DNA from: Brachycybe producta
Lineage: Eukaryota > Arthropoda > Diplopoda > Playtdesmida > Andrognathidae
Assembly (NCBI GenBank): GCA_036925085.1
Contig: JAUPFP010000014.1
Location: forward strand, 1,492,001-1,556,000
Length of the DNA stretch: 64,000 nucleotides
Direction of reading: 5' to 3'
In this document: positions 11,703-21,976 of the stretch, piece by piece
How positions within the stretch are numbered: the stretch's first letter is position 1
Layout of the letters: each line of letters opens with the position of its first letter
Position numbers and translations under genes: made by a program
The notes under the pieces: model-generated
Database searches by the model: none
What the model saw: only the letters and a program-made list of their open reading frames with translations
What the model was told of the DNA's origin: nothing

Positions 11703-14531
11703 TTGCACTTTGTGTCATTAGTTGTCAGTAAGTTTTTAATTAGTTATTTATTCAAATTCAATGAGACAGTGATGGAAAACATCACGGCGTCATCACTTAT
11801 AGACGTTAAAATTCTGTCCGATTCGTTTTTATTAAACGATTATTCGGATTCGGATACGTTTTCTTACGTTAACGTTGAGTGTCACTCAAACAGTTCAGAA
11901 AACGACTTAAAGAATGTTGAAAAAGAAGAAGAAAACCATCATTATCCAACGGCTTTAACTGTTTATTACGAGATTAAAGTGGAAAAAACTAACGATGAAG
12001 AAGCGGAGTCCGAAAACAGCAACAACGATAAGTATTTTAATTCAGTTTCCATAAAAAAAGAATGCGAAAAAGAAGTTTCGTCAGATTCAGACACGAAAAT
12101 CAGTTGTCATGGCGACGACGACGATGTAAACAAAAAAGCACATGGCCACCTACTTGCACGCGCGCGACACAGTCCAATCACGTTCGACGACTTCGAACAA
12201 AGCGACACGCGCGTTTCAGCGACGGAGGAGAGTTACGTCACTAGCGTCGAAGCTGCAGCAGCACGTCTGATACGCTTTGGTGACGTCACTGCGTTACGCG
12301 TTGATAAGAGTGACGTCATTGATGTCGGAACTGATCGCGGTCTTTCAACTCCTAATAAGGAAGAGTGCGATAACGATGACGTCATAGCGCCTAATTGCGA
12401 TGGTGTTCTTCCTGATGAGATTCCTCAGCCATGTCGTGACGAAACGGCCGCAGTATTTAACAATTGCGAGCCGTTTTCGCCACCTGGCGATGTTCCCAAA
12501 GATTTGATCTCTTCTGCATGCGCATCCCAACGTCGTTTAGATAGTGGAACTGTCCAGTATGTTTCTATTAAACCGGTTACTCAATACGTGCCACTTCAAC
12601 CGGCTCAAAATACTGTCGAAAGAATGTATGGATCACCTCCACGTCATGGGACTTTTGAACGGGTTCTACCCTTATGTAGTGGAGGTGTTGATTCGTCTGG
12701 TTTTTTGCGTGCTCTAATGCACGAACCATATCAATCTAGACAGAATGCACCATTCGAACCTATTCAACTGAGACAGAGAGGACCATGCGACCCGGTTCCA
12801 CCTAGACACAGTGGACTGTTTTCACCTAGACAGTGTGGACCATACGAATCGGTTCCACTTAGACAGCGTGGACCATACGAATCGGTTCCACCTAGAGAGC
12901 GTGGACCATACGAATCGGTTCCACCTAGACAGCGTGGACCATACGAATCGGTTCCGCCTAGACAGTGTGGACCATACGAATCGGTTCCGCCTAGACAGTG
13001 TGGACCATACGAATCGGTTCCGCCTAGACAGCGTGGACCATACGAATCGGTTCCGCCTAGACAGCGTGGACCATACGAATCGGTTCCGCCTAGACAGCGT
13101 GGACCATACGAATCGGTTCCGCCTAGACAGCGTGGACCATACGAATCGGTTCCGCCTAGACAGCGTGGACCATACGAATCGGTTCCGCCTAGACAGCGTG
13201 GACCATACGAATCGGTTCCGCCTAGACAGCGTGGACCATACGAATCGGTTCCGCCTAGACAGCGTGGACCGTACGAATCGGTTCCGCCTAGACAGTGTGG
13301 ACCGTACGAATCGGTTCCGCCTAGACAGTGTGGACCGTACGAATCGGTTTCGCCTAGACAGTGTGGACCGTACGAACCGGTTCCACCGAGACGTTGTGAA
13401 CCGTGCGAACCATATCCACCTAGGCAGAGTCGACCATACGAACCGTATCGATCCGGAAATGGACCAAATGATGGAATGTATGAAGGAAATGACAGTTCGA
13501 ATGACTTTATCCGAAATGAAATTAACAGGTGTTTCAACCCGAACTTCATACCGCAACAGCGTTCGGCACGAAAGCGAAAACTATCTGATGAAAGTTACGA
13601 TGATGACGAAGATTACGGAAGTCCTGCGAAAAGACGAAAGTTTATAAACGAACGCGACTTCAGTTCGTTTCAAGAGAAATATCAAAGATTGAGAATAAAT
13701 CGGCATCTTTTCAATTCACGATCCGATGGAGAAATGGTCTCGAATCGAAACATATCCGGAAATCGAATTTCACCCAACGATTCCGGATATCTTTCGGAAA
13801 ATACGTTCCTTGAAGTTAATCGTCAAATGTCGCAATTGTCAAATTCATCGGTTCATGAATCGAACAACGCAACAAATTCCAATGCGATTCCGTTCGTTAG
13901 CGATGATCCCGATGAAAATGACGACAATAACGATCCCGAATGGGAATATCTTCATCGTTTGGATACGGACGACGAACGATACAAAGCCGTACGACAACGA
14001 TGGAGGAATATTTCGATTCCTAATCCGAATCAGAATCTAACGAAACAGAATTATCGTAAGAAACTTCACGAAGAGAATCTTTACGGTGGAACACCGAGTT
14101 TCAAGGATCGAAAACGAATGCAAAATGGCGAACTACCGAACCCGAAACGTTTTCGTAACGATTTTAAAAACAATTTTAAAGTTTTTGATTTTCGTGTCAG
14201 TAATATGAGAATGAATTTCGAATTGGAACGTAAATCTTTGGTAACGAAATATACGAACAAAAAACGCGAATTCGGTGTTCGTTGCGACCAAAACCAAATG
14301 CAAACGATTGAAAAAACGCATGCGAACGAATTGAAATTGCTAAATGACAAATTTCAAAGTCAAATTCAAAAATTAATGAATTCGAGAGAAGAAATTGTCG
14401 CGTTTCAATCATTTTATTGTGGACTGAAGAATTCGGACAACGACATAAGTATGTTGTTGGACGATGGTCAGTTGCTTGATATTCAAGAAACTGACCGAAT
14501 GTATACTATGTATCCTTCTTATTATCGTTGA
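11703..14531 (+). CDS. Acidic, repeat-bearing probable nuclear protein, single long frame
   Basis: An uninterrupted 942-codon frame runs to the TGA at 14529-14531. A second in-frame ATG at 11772 (residue 24, followed by ENITASS) has a good context (CAGTGATGG). I favour it as the start, because the first 23 residues come from AT-rich sequence unlike the rest. The N-terminal third is rich in Asp, Glu and Ser. Residues about 370-560 hold seventeen copies of an 11-residue unit close to GPYESVPPRQR. The next part has a bipartite nuclear-signal pattern (RKRKLSDESY ... AKRRKF). The C-terminal 120 residues are Lys/Glu/Gln-rich and look coiled-coil forming. I recognise no family. The non-repeat parts keep a codon-like, GC-richer composition in the same frame, which supports real coding. 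Introns cannot be excluded. Confidence 0.75.
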   Translation: MHFVSLVVSKFLISYLFKFNETVMENITASSLIDVKILSDSFLLNDYSDSDTFSYVNVECHSNSSENDLKNVEKEEENHHYPTALTVYYEIKVEKTNDEEAESENSNNDKYFNSVSIKKECEKEVSSDSDTKISCHGDDDDVNKKAHGHLLARARHSPITFDDFEQSDTRVSATEESYVTSVEAAAARLIRFGDVTALRVDKSDVIDVGTDRGLSTPNKEECDNDDVIAPNCDGVLPDEIPQPCRDETAAVFNNCEPFSPPGDVPKDLISSACASQRRLDSGTVQYVSIKPVTQYVPLQPAQNTVERMYGSPPRHGTFERVLPLCSGGVDSSGFLRALMHEPYQSRQNAPFEPIQLRQRGPCDPVPPRHSGLFSPRQCGPYESVPLRQRGPYESVPPRERGPYESVPPRQRGPYESVPPRQCGPYESVPPRQCGPYESVPPRQRGPYESVPPRQRGPYESVPPRQRGPYESVPPRQRGPYESVPPRQRGPYESVPPRQRGPYESVPPRQRGPYESVPPRQRGPYESVPPRQCGPYESVPPRQCGPYESVSPRQCGPYEPVPPRRCEPCEPYPPRQSRPYEPYRSGNGPNDGMYEGNDSSNDFIRNEINRCFNPNFIPQQRSARKRKLSDESYDDDEDYGSPAKRRKFINERDFSSFQEKYQRLRINRHLFNSRSDGEMVSNRNISGNRISPNDSGYLSENTFLEVNRQMSQLSNSSVHESNNATNSNAIPFVSDDPDENDDNNDPEWEYLHRLDTDDERYKAVRQRWRNISIPNPNQNLTKQNYRKKLHEENLYGGTPSFKDRKRMQNGELPNPKRFRNDFKNNFKVFDFRVSNMRMNFELERKSLVTKYTNKKREFGVRCDQNQMQTIEKTHANELKLLNDKFQSQIQKLMNSREEIVAFQSFYCGLKNSDNDISMLLDDGQLLDIQETDRMYTMYPSYYR
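12281..12385. promoter_or_regulatory. Three TGACGTCA palindromes in 105 bp of coding sequence
   Basis: Exact TGACGTCA octamers occur at 12281-12288, 12311-12318 and 12378-12385, within the N-terminal coding part of the 942-residue ORF. The octamer is the canonical CRE/ATF binding palindrome. Here it may simply encode the Val-Thr / Val-Ile codons, so a regulatory role is only a possibility. Confidence 0.35.
12821..13390 (+). repeat. 33-bp tandem array inside the 942-residue ORF
   Basis: Seventeen units of 33 bp (CCTAGACAGCGTGGACCATA followed by CGAATCGGTTCCG) encode GPYESVPPRQR. Eight central units are almost identical (13027-13280), while the edge units differ (CAGTGT for CAGCGT, GAGCGT, CCACCTAG). 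This pattern suggests recent homogenisation in the centre. Because 33 is a multiple of three, several other frames on both strands also stay open here; those are shadows. Confidence 0.95.
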
Positions 14532-14587
14532 GAAAAAGGGTAACCACTATTTTTATCATTATCATTTTGTCGCGTATTAGTTTTTCT

Positions 14588-14812
14588 CGCGGTTTTGGCG
14601 ACAATCCGACTTCATTTTGCAGTCGAAAAGTGGTCCGTTTGCCAAGATGGCACACCGACCACTTTTCGAATGCAAAAAAAAAAATGAAGCCGCGGGTTGT
14701 CGTCAAAACCAACCACTTTGGTCATTGGCACACAGACACATTTGGACCACATTCCAACGACTGCAGTGGTCGGGGTTTTTTTTTGCAATCCAAAAGTGGT
14801 CCGTGTGCCCAA
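14588..14812. repeat. Family J fold-back element
   Basis: The block has inverted pieces around GAAAAGTGGTCCGTTTGCC and its complement, and CGACAATCCGACTTCATTTT returns as AAAATGAAGCCGCGGGTTGTCG. The phrase CTTCATTTTGC.GT.GAAAAGTGGTC recurs near 44812, and a related one near 37830, so this is a dispersed family. It begins about 60 bp after the stop of the 942-residue ORF. Confidence 0.65.
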
Positions 14813-14881
14813 GGGCCTAAGTTTGTATATTTGTTATTCATTTTTTTTTTACATTCTGTGTGGGTTTGTGTTTGCATTTAA

Positions 14882-15040
14882 GAAGGCTGTTAAAGCATTT
14901 AATTTGTCCTTGTATTGTTAGACGGCGCCACCGTCTCACCATAGAAATACACTGACAGTATCATAATGTATTTCTATGGGGAGACGGTGGCGCCGTCTAG
15001 CACTACATGGACATATTAAATGTTTTAACAGCTTTCTTAG
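14882..15040. repeat. Near-perfect palindrome (core 14921-14999)
   Basis: The core starts TAGACGGCGCCACCGTCTC and ends GAGACGGTGGCGCCGTCTA, with ATAGAAATACA mirrored inside. Outer, weaker arms (AAGGCTGTTAAAGCATTTAA and TTAAATGTTTTAACAGCTTT) extend it to about 160 bp. Confidence 0.85.
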
Positions 15041-15220
15041 AGTATGTCTTTATTTTTTTCCATGTGTTTTCCATATTTTTTTTCTGCACTTGCGACCGAA
15101 CCATTCGTGACCACTATAAAGTGCCGTTCATGGTTGAAATTTGCCAAATTTTGTTTATTCAAAAATCAATTACGGATACAAAATTTAATTATTGAATATC
15201 TAGCTACGACTTAATTGCGA

Positions 15221-15420
15221 ATATATATGTTACTGTCAATCTGCGTATTGCCTAGGAAATCTTCAAAACATCCAACCTGCTTACAGTGCTTAGTCAATTT
15301 GCAAAATTCAACACATTTAGGTGTTGAATTTTGCAGATTCACTAGCATGTTTGTTGTTTTGCACATTGCCTAGGCACTCTGCAGATTGGCTGATTCTGCG
15401 GATTGACAGTAACTTATATA
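15221..15420. mobile_element. Family E fold-back element
   Basis: The ends are TTACTGTCAATCTGCG and CGGATTGACAGTAAC. ATTGCCTAGG occurs in both halves, and GCAAAATTCAACAC returns as GTGTTGAATTTTGC at the centre. A second copy lies at 45405-45592 and a fragment near 54485. It is noncoding. Confidence 0.8.
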
Positions 15421-15429
15421 TCCATAATT

Positions 15430-16250
15430 AAATCGTGCCTATCTATATTTGAATTGCTGATAATTATAAATATATTGGAATTATGGATATATCCATAATT
15501 TGGACATTTTGAGACGAACGGCCCTCCATAGTGGTAAGACCACACGTGCAGAAAAAAAGACACTAAAACACAGCAAATACAAGTCGCAATTTTATTTTAT
15601 TTCAAGAGACCATTAGAGGTTAATGGTGGTCGTTGGATATATTGAAGAAAAAGAGAAACTAGTGCTATTTTTTATTAGATTTATGTGTCTATTGTAAAAT
15701 TTACGATGTATAAATGTTTGAAGATCACATTCAAATGTTCTAAGGTGAGAACGGTTTTTCTACCTCTAAGAATTGCTTTGAAATTCAACGCTATAATTTA
15801 AATGTTAGAGAAAGGATTAGTCTTATAATATGTATATTTGTTTATTTTATAATTAAAAATGTGTTTATATAATTTAATTGCATATTTAGTTCGTAAAAAA
15901 AGCAAAATGACTGCAAATCTCTATAAATATAAGGTATTGTCCTTAGATTGGTAGCATTGGATTTGGCGGGAAAATTAAAAATTGACACCGATTCAAGTTG
16001 GTTGCTGAACCGATTTTCATAAGTCAATTTTATAACCGGTTACCATTTTTTTTTTTAATATTCATGGCTATGAGGACATGAATATGTTTGTACATTCAGG
16101 ATTTGAAGCCTATAAATGACGATAGTAAACAAATATGGTGGCTGTATTATGTAGGGTTTTCATAGAAATGAACCATGTTGGTTAACCCTTGTGTTAAAAA
16201 TAATAACTTCAACGTCGCTATAGCATGTAACAATGGATGAAATCGGAAAA
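15430..16250. other. AT-rich noncoding stretch upstream of the CAP-Gly-like gene
   Basis: I see no gene or clear repeat apart from short hairpins such as ATTATGGATATATCCATAAT near 15480. It may include the promoter of the gene starting at 16317, but I cannot point to a specific element. Confidence 0.45.
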
Positions 16251-16316
16251 AAATGTGTTATTTACTGTCAAAAGCAGGTTTTGTGAGATATAAATGCCAA
16301 GTTTAGATAAGGTATA

Positions 16317-18907
16317 ATGGTTGAAGGTGTCAACGTGAAATTTCGTTGGTTTCGTACGATTGAAACCACAGCAAACACGATTGAATTGGTGTCTCCATCA
16401 AGAGCTGTAAGTAGCAGTAGGACGTATGTGGTACTTCTATTTGTTTCTACGATAGCCACTGTCTGTAGGAGCCAATAGAGAAGCCACATTTGCACTACCC
16501 ACCTATATTCATTTCATTATTTCAAAGTGGGACGCAGTCGACCTGATTTGGGACAGTCTTAAACTCGTTTACGAGTCAGGTCCTACTTATATGATTTGTG
16601 GAAAACACAAGGGAAGCCTCGTTATTGCTGATCGCCGATTTCGTTGCGAACAATTCACAATCGTGCCCACAACTTTGGAAGTTAACGTCTTCGTGCGAGA
16701 CAATGGTTTGATTTAGATTCTTTTAAACGAGTTAAATCCTATTTTTACTATTGTTTTGATTGTTTTCTTTGCAGATGAAACATCCAGAGAGCCTTATAAT
16801 GATCAGAATCCTGGTCTAAAGCGAAAATCAGACGAGATTTCGCCGTTTTTCAACATTAATCGTAATAATTCGTTGCTTGTTTTGTCAGATTCCGTGTCTG
16901 TAGCATCTAGTCGGTCTGTAAACGTTTACGAAGAGATGTTAGACGCGAAAGACGATGAGATTGGTGACCTCCAACTGCAGCTAGATCAATTAAAATTAGC
17001 TCTCGTTGAGACCGAAGCTGAAAACAGTAAATTACGTTCTTTAAAGAGTGATAACGATTTCGCATTTGAGGCCAGTAATGTGTCTTTTGATTTGGAAGCT
17101 CGGAAACCCGTTAACGACAATGATCCGACTGAAATTGACGAACTGTTGGACGAAATGAGAAATTTAAGGAATCGATTGCATTCGTATTCTCGTAAAAACA
17201 AGGAACTTTGTAAAGAAATGTTTAAATTACGAGCAGAGAACATTAAACTACAAGCGGAACGGTTACGCAATCCTCGTTTTCAATTGAAATCGACCGATAC
17301 TGTTTATTATTCTGATCCAGAATCGAATAGCACTCAGTACAGGGAACTTCCGTTGATGCGTTTGTCAAGAAGTCTCCCGGATACTCTCGGAGAGACTAAG
17401 AAGCCGGTGCTGTCTTTTCGCAGGCGGCCCATTATGAATATCGGCTGCGGAGATGATTCTCCGTTAAGTGTTGACTCTCTACAGACCGATGATTTCGTGA
17501 GTTACGGAACTCCGCGCAAAGTTGTTTCGGCTGTTCAAACTGATATAACTGCGCTTAAGGGAACGCCAAAACGATATCGCAGTGGGTCGAACGTTCAAGT
17601 TAGAAGAGCTCTTTTTGATGGTAATTTGTATGGATTGAAATGGGAGAAAGTATTTAAGATGGTTTATGAAGAGCTGGTTTTCGAACTCTGTGGTTATTTT
17701 GTGTTTCAGAAGCAACACTAATTGTAAATTGAAAGTTCGTTAGAAACTTTAAGGGTAGCTGAATTACTTAATAGGATTTTCATGTGGATAATGTATCTTT
17801 CAAAATAAACTTATTATTGACGAACAATTAGAAATATCGGTGTCGTATTTCAAACTGACATGAAAAGCTTATTTTAAAAGATACCAACATGAAAATATAC
17901 TGGAGTGATTGAGGTACCCTTCTAGTTTCTAAAACACTTTGAAGTTTTTCCTCAAAGACAGAATAACTAGTGTTCTAGAGATGATTAGATTATAAACCGA
18001 CCTAAATATAACTACAATATAAATGTTTATTTTCGATTAATTTCTTTACTCAACTAAAGTTGCAAATTAAGTTATATCGGGGTAAATTACGTAATTTTAC
18101 GTAATTACGTAAATTTGTGCCGAGGGTTCGATTGTTCAAGTTTCAAGTGCAAAGTTTTGTCTTGAATTTGCAGTGTACATTTTTTTGTCCGAAGTTTTGT
18201 TTGACATAAGGTTTTCTTATTCCCACAAGAAAATAATTTAATTTCGTTTTGTTGTCGTAGATATTTGCATAGAAGAGAAACAACAAACAAAGTACAGGTC
18301 TAAAGACGAAAACGACGATTCCGAAGATACCGACGAACTTCTTCAAGAAGCCGATCGTTTTATAATGAAAATTTACAGTAAAGATATGGAATCGATAATT
18401 GAACAGCATAATTCGGGTATAAAGCTCTTAATTATTATTGATTTCTATTCATAGGCCTATTAATGAAAATACTTTTTATATTTAGGTTTTTCTAATTCTA
18501 AAGTGAAAATTTCCTCTTCTACGTTAAGTGTGCCTTGTAATAACTCTTCTTCGAGATCAAATCGTAGTAACGTCCGTCCGTTTTTGCCGAAATGTGCTTT
18601 AGATTTGAAGATAGGCTACAAGGTTCGTTATCTGGGTCCAACGGGACGCGTTTCTCAGGGAATTGTTACGTTTATTGGACCGATTTCTGGAAAAGTGGGA
18701 ACATTTATCGGAATTGAAGGTGATCGTGGTGTTGAAAATTCCTATTTAAGGTTTGTAATCCGTTTTTTTTTTTGTTTTTTAATTATATTCATGTTTGGAA
18801 ATTAATTTTAAATTTCTTATTATGTTTTAAACTGTAGCTCAACACCTTGTGCTAATTTTGTGCCTTTTAAAAAAGTTATTCTCGCCTGGGAAAATTGTTT
18901 TAATTAA
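16317..18907 (+). CDS. Coiled-coil protein with divergent CAP-Gly-like C-terminus, six exons
   Basis: Six exons join in phase: 16317-16406, 16528-16705, 16775-17620, 18273-18416, 18486-18750 and 18838-18907, giving 530 residues. All introns are GT/AG; exon 1 ends at a strong GTAAGT. Residues 1-90 (VKFRWFRTIETT ... VNVFVRDN) look like a compact alpha/beta domain, perhaps beta-grasp-like (tentative). Residues about 139-180 and 207-255 are heptad-rich and should form coiled coils. The middle is Ser- and Arg-rich. Residues about 458-526 resemble a CAP-Gly domain, the fold that binds EB1 and tubulin C-termini: VRYLGPTGRVSQGIVTFIGP, then GTFIGIEGDRG and FVPFKKVILAW. However, the GKNDG motif typical of functional domains is absent, so microtubule binding is uncertain. 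I cannot name the family. The third exon could read on to a TAA at 17719-17721, but the GTAATT donor at 17621 fits the following exons. Confidence 0.8.
17722..17965. mobile_element. Family A fold-back in intron 3 of the CAP-Gly-like gene
   Basis: The left arm AGAAACTTTAAGGGTAGCTG pairs with the right arm GAGGTACCCTTCTAGTTTCT. The core contains AAAAGATACCAACATGAAAA. It lies wholly inside the 17621-18272 intron. Confidence 0.7.
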
Positions 18908-19900
18908 TCTTAAGTTTTCAGAAAAAGTTATTTTTTTTGTAAGAAAAAATATTGAAGAAAACTTTTTTGCTTGTTTTTTTTTTATATCTAAATTTATTAT
19001 TTCTTTGTGAAATTTTTTTAAAAGTTTTTATAGTTTTGTTTACAATTTTTCTCTTTATTTTTAAGACATTTTACGTATATATTTTTTTTATGCAAATTTA
19101 AAAGTAATTAAACTATTGTTTTATTCGTTTTTAAGCGTGTTTGTTCAATTGAAGTAACAAATTATTGAAAAGTATAGTTCTTTGAGGTTTCATTACATCT
19201 CACTAGATGGCAGCACTCATTTTGGTGTTTCATTTTGATTTTGTTTTATTTGCACATGGGCGTATATGGTTTCGTTGATATTTTGAAGCGCTTTGCGTAG
19301 CTAAGAAAACTAGTTGTGAATAACGGGGTGACCTAACATGGCTTCTTAGTCACGTTCACTAATATTACTAAAAAAGCCATGTTTGTCACCTCTTATGCAT
19401 CAACAAATTGACGTCATGATTTCATATTGGCGCATTAACATTTTTGTGTTTCATGTGGCGGGAGTCGGTTGTCTGCTTCTCGATATGTACATAACAAAAA
19501 TGTGTTTAAAGTGATATCAAATTGATTTTACATTATAATTAAGGTTCAAATGTGCAGTGTTTTGCTTTTAGTTTCATGTTAGACGGTGTAAATTGATTCG
19601 GAGCGGTGCAATTAAGTTGGTAAGTTATGATAATTGCTAGAAAACATGTCAAAAACGTAATTTTGAGCCAATAATAGTGGGTTTTATTTGCATAAAACTG
19701 TAAAAAGGTGATGAAAATAGTTTAAAACTTTCCGTCGCTTTTAATCGATGATAGATGAATTAGTAATTAAAAATAATTCCGTAGTCTTCCAAGTAGTTTA
19801 CAATAGTATTCTATAGGCGACAGAATTCCGCAGTTTGTATATATTAGGCTTCCGTAGGGTACGGAATTTCCCGTCGACAGAAATTCCCGTCTTTTATACA
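18908..19900. other. Noncoding stretch 3' of the CAP-Gly-like gene
   Basis: The sequence is T-rich with no supported frame. CGTAGGGTACGGAATTTCCC and related pieces near 19850 form small local hairpins. I see no gene. Confidence 0.45.
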
Positions 19901-19903
19901 CTA

Positions 19904-20125
19904 GCGTTTGCCCATTAGAACTAGCAGAGCGCATGCGCATTACCATCTTATCGGTTTATATAGGATAGTGATTGCAGATTTGCGTTAGCAGCGCCGTCTA
20001 TTGATCACCAATGGAAACTGCCGATGAGACGTTCACTATAGGAAACCTATATAAAATCCAATATTAAACGATAAGATGGCAATACGCATGCGCTCTGCTA
20101 ATACGACTGGGCTAAAGCTAGTTTT
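19904..20125. repeat. Fold-back element with CTAGCGTTTGCCCATTAGAA end
   Basis: The left arm contains AGCAGAGCGCATGCGCATTA and ACCATCTTATCG. The right arm returns CGATAAGATGGCAATACGCA and TGCGCTCTGCTAA, ending GGGCTAAAGCTAG. The loop holds a GCGCCGTCTATTGATC segment. The arms are about 60 bp. Confidence 0.8.
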
Positions 20126-20422
20126 TATACCGACCCCTTTAAAACAGTGACATACGGAGAAAACACATTGTATTAGGGCGCCACCTAGTGAGGGTTTTCA
20201 ATCAGGGTTTTTGTTTTGTTGCTTATTTTACTCACTAGATGACACTACTAGTCATTGGGAGCTATTTATTACTATTGTTGTTTTCCCGCCGAATGCACCA
20301 GCTGTTAAATCCTCTCTCTCTCAGTAAGTAACATAAACCCTCTGATAACCTCTTGACCTTTTGCTTGTTTTTCACGGTTCTCTCATCAAATTTGCGCTTC
20401 TACGTAAGTGTTTCCAAGCATT

Positions 20423-20569
20423 ATGTCAAGCACGACTTTGACTAAGAAAACATTTTTTAGAAGAAAAAAAAAAGGTTATTTTAAGCGTTATAATGAAGTA
20501 AATTACCGAAAACAGAAGTTTTACGAGAATAAGAGGAGAGGGGTTAACGACAAAATTTCGCCTAAATGA
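20423..20569 (+). CDS. Short Lys/Arg/Tyr-rich ORF, 48 residues, hypothetical
   Basis: ATG at 20423 opens a 48-codon frame (MSSTTLTKKTFFRRKKKGYF ...) ending TGA. It is strongly basic and lacks cysteine. It follows a stretch containing CTACGTAAGTG that could be a splice donor or 5' untranslated sequence. I recognise no family; chance is quite possible at this length in AT-rich sequence. Confidence 0.2.
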   Translation: MSSTTLTKKTFFRRKKKGYFKRYNEVNYRKQKFYENKRRGVNDKISPK

Positions 20570-20939
20570 CAACTGTTTGTTTTAGTAGCTTTTGTAAAGA
20601 GGTAATTACGAAGTCATTAACGTGTGGATTTTAAAACAATGATAACGTAATGTACTGTTCATAAGCGCTGTTTTATGACTTTTTTTCATTCGATATTTAG
20701 CGTTGAAAGGAGGCTCCTTTTCAATGAGAGCGCCAAGGAAAAAGGAGGCACTGGCCAAGCAAATAGGGGGGGGGGGTCCTGTTTGGCCCAAATTCAAGAA
20801 AGAAACTTGACACTTGACCTTCAACATGAATAACAGGTTTGCGGAAGAAAAAAACAACCCAAAATGTAGTTTTTAAAACAAGGTTCAGGTTGAAATTCAA
20901 GTGTTACGATGGTTTATGAACAGCTTGTCTGTCTTTCAG

Positions 20940-21120
20940 GAGAAACTAGAAAAGAGTTTTAGAAACTAGAAGGGTAGCTTCAATCACTTAATGATATTTT
21001 CATGTTGATATCATTTAAAATAAACTTTTTTTATAAATAAAAGATTCAAAAAGTATCGTCTGCTAAATTTGGGGGGGGGGGAGGGTAATTGAGTTACCCT
21101 TCTAGTTTCTAATTCATTTT
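20940..21120. mobile_element. Family A fold-back element
   Basis: The left arm GTTTTAGAAACTAGAAGGGT pairs with AATTGAGTTACCCTTCTAGT at the right. A run of ten G (21070-21079) sits just inside the right arm. Confidence 0.75.
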
Positions 21121-21133
21121 GCTTCTAAAAGAA

Positions 21134-21378
21134 CATAAAGCTTGCATATTCATCAAAAAGAGCGAGCGAGCATTCTCACTCAATAATCGTCTGGTGAGTA
21201 CCGGTAGCGAGCAAGCAGACATTCGCTCGCTCGTGCTAAAAAAAAAAGATCGGGTGGATGGCGGTACATCAAAGAAAACTTGTTTATTGTGGAAATTGGT
21301 GAGCATTTCAAGGGAACACGAGCAAACATTGGCGAGCTCAAGCACAATGTTTGCTCTTGCTCGCTCTTTTTGGTAAAT
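21134..21378. repeat. Imperfect inverted repeat rich in GAGCGAGCG
   Basis: AAAAAGAGCGAGCGAGC near 21160 is mirrored by GCTCTTGCTCGCTCTTTTT near 21350-21370. Other GAGCAAGC / CTCGCTCG pieces lie between them. Open frames exist on both strands but show no protein-like pattern. Confidence 0.6.
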
Positions 21379-21379
21379 A

Positions 21380-21975
21380 CCTAGCTTAAGAATACAAGTA
21401 GATGATTTATTTTGTTCGTGTATAGCTTTAGGTGGCGCCACTAGCCCTCCTCCCATAGAAATGTAATGCTGACATTCACCTTTCTTTTTTTTGCACGTGG
21501 CAAACTTAATTGCGTCATCGCTATTTACCTCTACACGTGCTCTCTCTTCATTTATATGTTGTTCTGGGTATAAGTTTGTCCACGTGCTGATAATTGAGGT
21601 TGTTTTGGACGCGCTTTTAGAGCTAAAAAGGGTGCATTCGATTTCAACTAATTGGTGACGAGTGTAGTTTGCCACCTATTGGAGGACACGCAATTAGAAA
21701 TCGGGACGAACACAAGTTGGCTCCGCCCTTTTTATGACGACAGGCAACTTCTAATTGGTTGGTTATGTAGTCTGTGACGTCATATGCTCCGCCCCTTTTC
21801 AACGTCGAACCACACAACAAACCAATTAGAAGTTCCCAGTCGTCATAAAAAAAAAGCGGAGCCAACTGAAGTTCGTCCCGATTTCTAAATGCCTGTGTTT
21901 GGCACTTATTGAGGTTGCATGGCGCCATCTACCTTGCATTTACACAAGTATTTTTTTCTACGAAGCCCCTCTTAA
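21380..21975. mobile_element. Family L element interrupted by a family B MITE
   Basis: The left part (ACAAGTAGATGATTTATTTT, GGTGGCGCCACTAG) and the right part (GGCGCCATCTACCTTGCATT, then CGAAGCCCCTC) resemble the smaller block at 43805-43965. A family B MITE occupies about 21686-21896. It is flanked by similar sequences of about 18 bp, GTTTGCCACCTATTGGAGG and GTTTGGCACTTATTGAGG. Confidence 0.6.
21686..21896. mobile_element. Family B fold-back MITE
   Basis: The left arm has GCAATTAGAAATCGGGACGA and the GGCTCCGCCC box. The right arm returns GCGGAGCCAACTGAAGTTCG and ends GCCTGT. It is inserted in the family L block. Confidence 0.8.
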
Positions 21976-21976
21976 G

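Noticed and set aside
12764-13647. Long frames in other registers on both strands across the 33-bp array
   Set aside because: They exist only because the unit is a multiple of three. The forward 942-codon frame continues with non-repeat coding sequence on both sides, and these do not.
17621-17721. Continuation of the third exon of the CAP-Gly-like gene to the TAA at 17719
   Set aside because: The extra 33 codons look like intron. The donor GTAATT at 17621 joins in phase to exons that complete a CAP-Gly-like domain. A retained-intron isoform remains possible.
21109-21675. 188-codon minus-strand frame
   Set aside because: It crosses an inverted repeat and part of the family L element, has mixed composition and no recognisable motif or splice support.
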